64,000 nucleotides of DNA, taken from contig ONAE01000013.1 in NCBI GenBank assembly GCA_900315695.1, positions 1 through 64,000 on the forward strand. The letters run 5' to 3'. Source of the DNA: an uncultured Prevotella sp. (GTDB taxonomy: Bacteria > Bacteroidota > Bacteroidia > Bacteroidales > Bacteroidaceae). Below, in pieces: positions 63,495 to 64,000 of this stretch; positions within the stretch are counted from its first letter, which is position 1; each line of letters begins with the position of its first letter. The notes beneath the pieces were generated by a model that saw only the letters and a list, made by a program, of their open reading frames with translations, was not told the DNA's origin and did no database searches. The position numbers and the translations under genes are program-made.

Positions 63495-64000
63495 TTATTT
63501 CTTCCGTTTGAGGGCTTTAATAGCTGCTTTCTCGGCTTTCCGCTCTGCTTTTTCTAATGCCTTCTCTCTCTTCTCAGATTCTTCTGTCGCTTTCTTTACA
63601 CGCTTCTTGACTGCTTTTTGCTCTTTGGCGATTTCTTTATCAGACTTTTTAACCACTGTGTCAAGCGTTATCTCTGTGGTAGAATTTGTAATAATAGGTG
63701 TGTGTGTCAGAATCTCCAACGTCAGGATGTCTGTCGTAATCTCTGTTTGAAGAGTTTGGTAATTCTTTACTTGGGCACCTTCATGTTGCTTTGTCCAGGC
63801 GAAATCCTCAATCGTCATATTACCATTTTCAAAGTCTTCGCGATTCAAAGCACCTGCTCCTTGGTAGGCCGCTGCCGTTTCTCCATACGTTTTAAGTGTC
63901 ACAAGATTGTTAGTTATTCTAACATATAGAGATGCAATCTGCAATTTAAGCTCATCATAGGCTATATCTTTGGCAATAGCGGCTTGTTCAACCTCTATTT
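63495..64000 (-). CDS. TolC-family-like outer membrane protein, C-terminal part (partial)
   Basis: The frame is open to the right edge, so the gene starts beyond 64000. The visible 168 residues include helical sequence typical of TolC barrels (EVEQAAIAKDIAYDELKLQIASLYVRITNNLVTLKTYGET), then ENGNMTIEDFAW, as in TolC coiled-coil helices, and an unusual Lys/Ala/Glu-rich tail (residues ~100 to the end, KEQKAVKKRVKKATEESEKREKALEKAERK). Position just before a GumC-like gene suggests it is the exit channel for the polysaccharide. The family call is moderate because only the end is seen. Confidence 0.65.
   Translation of the reverse strand, partial: IEVEQAAIAKDIAYDELKLQIASLYVRITNNLVTLKTYGETAAAYQGAGALNREDFENGNMTIEDFAWTKQHEGAQVKNYQTLQTEITTDILTLEILTHTPIITNSTTEITLDTVVKKSDKEIAKEQKAVKKRVKKATEESEKREKALEKAERKAEKAAIKALKRKK

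Overview
The window is a chromosomal segment of a Bacteroidales bacterium, most likely a Prevotella-like member of Prevotellaceae. The signs are Bacteroidota-type promoters (TTTG, 19-20 bp, TAnnTTTG) in front of many genes, few Shine-Dalgarno sites, type IX secretion sorting domains, a BspA-like leucine-rich repeat protein, and families such as DUF1573, DUF3078, LruC and CHU_C-type C-termini. No rRNA or tRNA genes and no CRISPR array were seen.

Region 1 (1-28.4 kb) is mostly core metabolism and envelope function, with higher G+C. It opens with the end of a complex I operon (nuoJ-nuoK-nuoL-nuoM-nuoN) closed by a strong terminator. Next come an RsbW-like anti-sigma ATPase, uvrA, a tiny T9SS sorting-domain protein, a LysM/periplasmic-binding fusion, a PorT-like barrel, a POT peptide transporter, an NhaC antiporter and a secreted EEP-family phosphoesterase. 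A minus-strand MFS-DUF1846-MFS operon follows, preceded by three near-palindromic repeats spaced 22 bp apart. Then come a DPP-type S9 peptidase, yidC, a DUF3078 protein, a DUF1573 protein, aspS, and a histone-H1-tailed winged-helix protein with a small coupled gene that lacks a normal start codon.

Region 2 (28.4-41.8 kb) is AT-richer and is the first half of a surface polysaccharide locus. It holds nine glycosyltransferases, a hexapeptide acyltransferase, UDP-galactopyranose mutase (glf) and two membrane acyltransferases. Strands alternate almost gene by gene, with private promoters and tail-to-tail stops, which is unlike a normal capsule operon.

Region 3 (41.8-53.8 kb) is an accessory interlude: a LruC-domain lipoprotein, a UbiA-family phosphoribosyl-polyprenyl synthase, a VapE-family ATPase gene bracketed by ~96 bp imperfect inverted repeats, a second P-loop ATPase, and a 1,821-residue mosaic BspA-like surface protein with a T9SS signal.

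Region 4 (53.8-64 kb) is a conventional minus-strand polysaccharide operon, transcribed from beyond the right edge: TolC-like outer membrane protein (partial), Wzz/GumC-type co-polymerase with a degenerate kinase-like domain, Wzy-like polymerase, three GT2 enzymes, a flippase and a GT4. Several of its genes overlap by 4 bp.

The best candidate for something undescribed is the VapE unit at about 45.09-46.89 kb. Other points of interest are the 22-bp periodic operator-like array (with a related site beside VapE), a mirror-symmetric divergent promoter at 30.14 kb, an apparent AUA-start gene at 28.13 kb, and a NuoM subunit lacking a normally conserved channel lysine.
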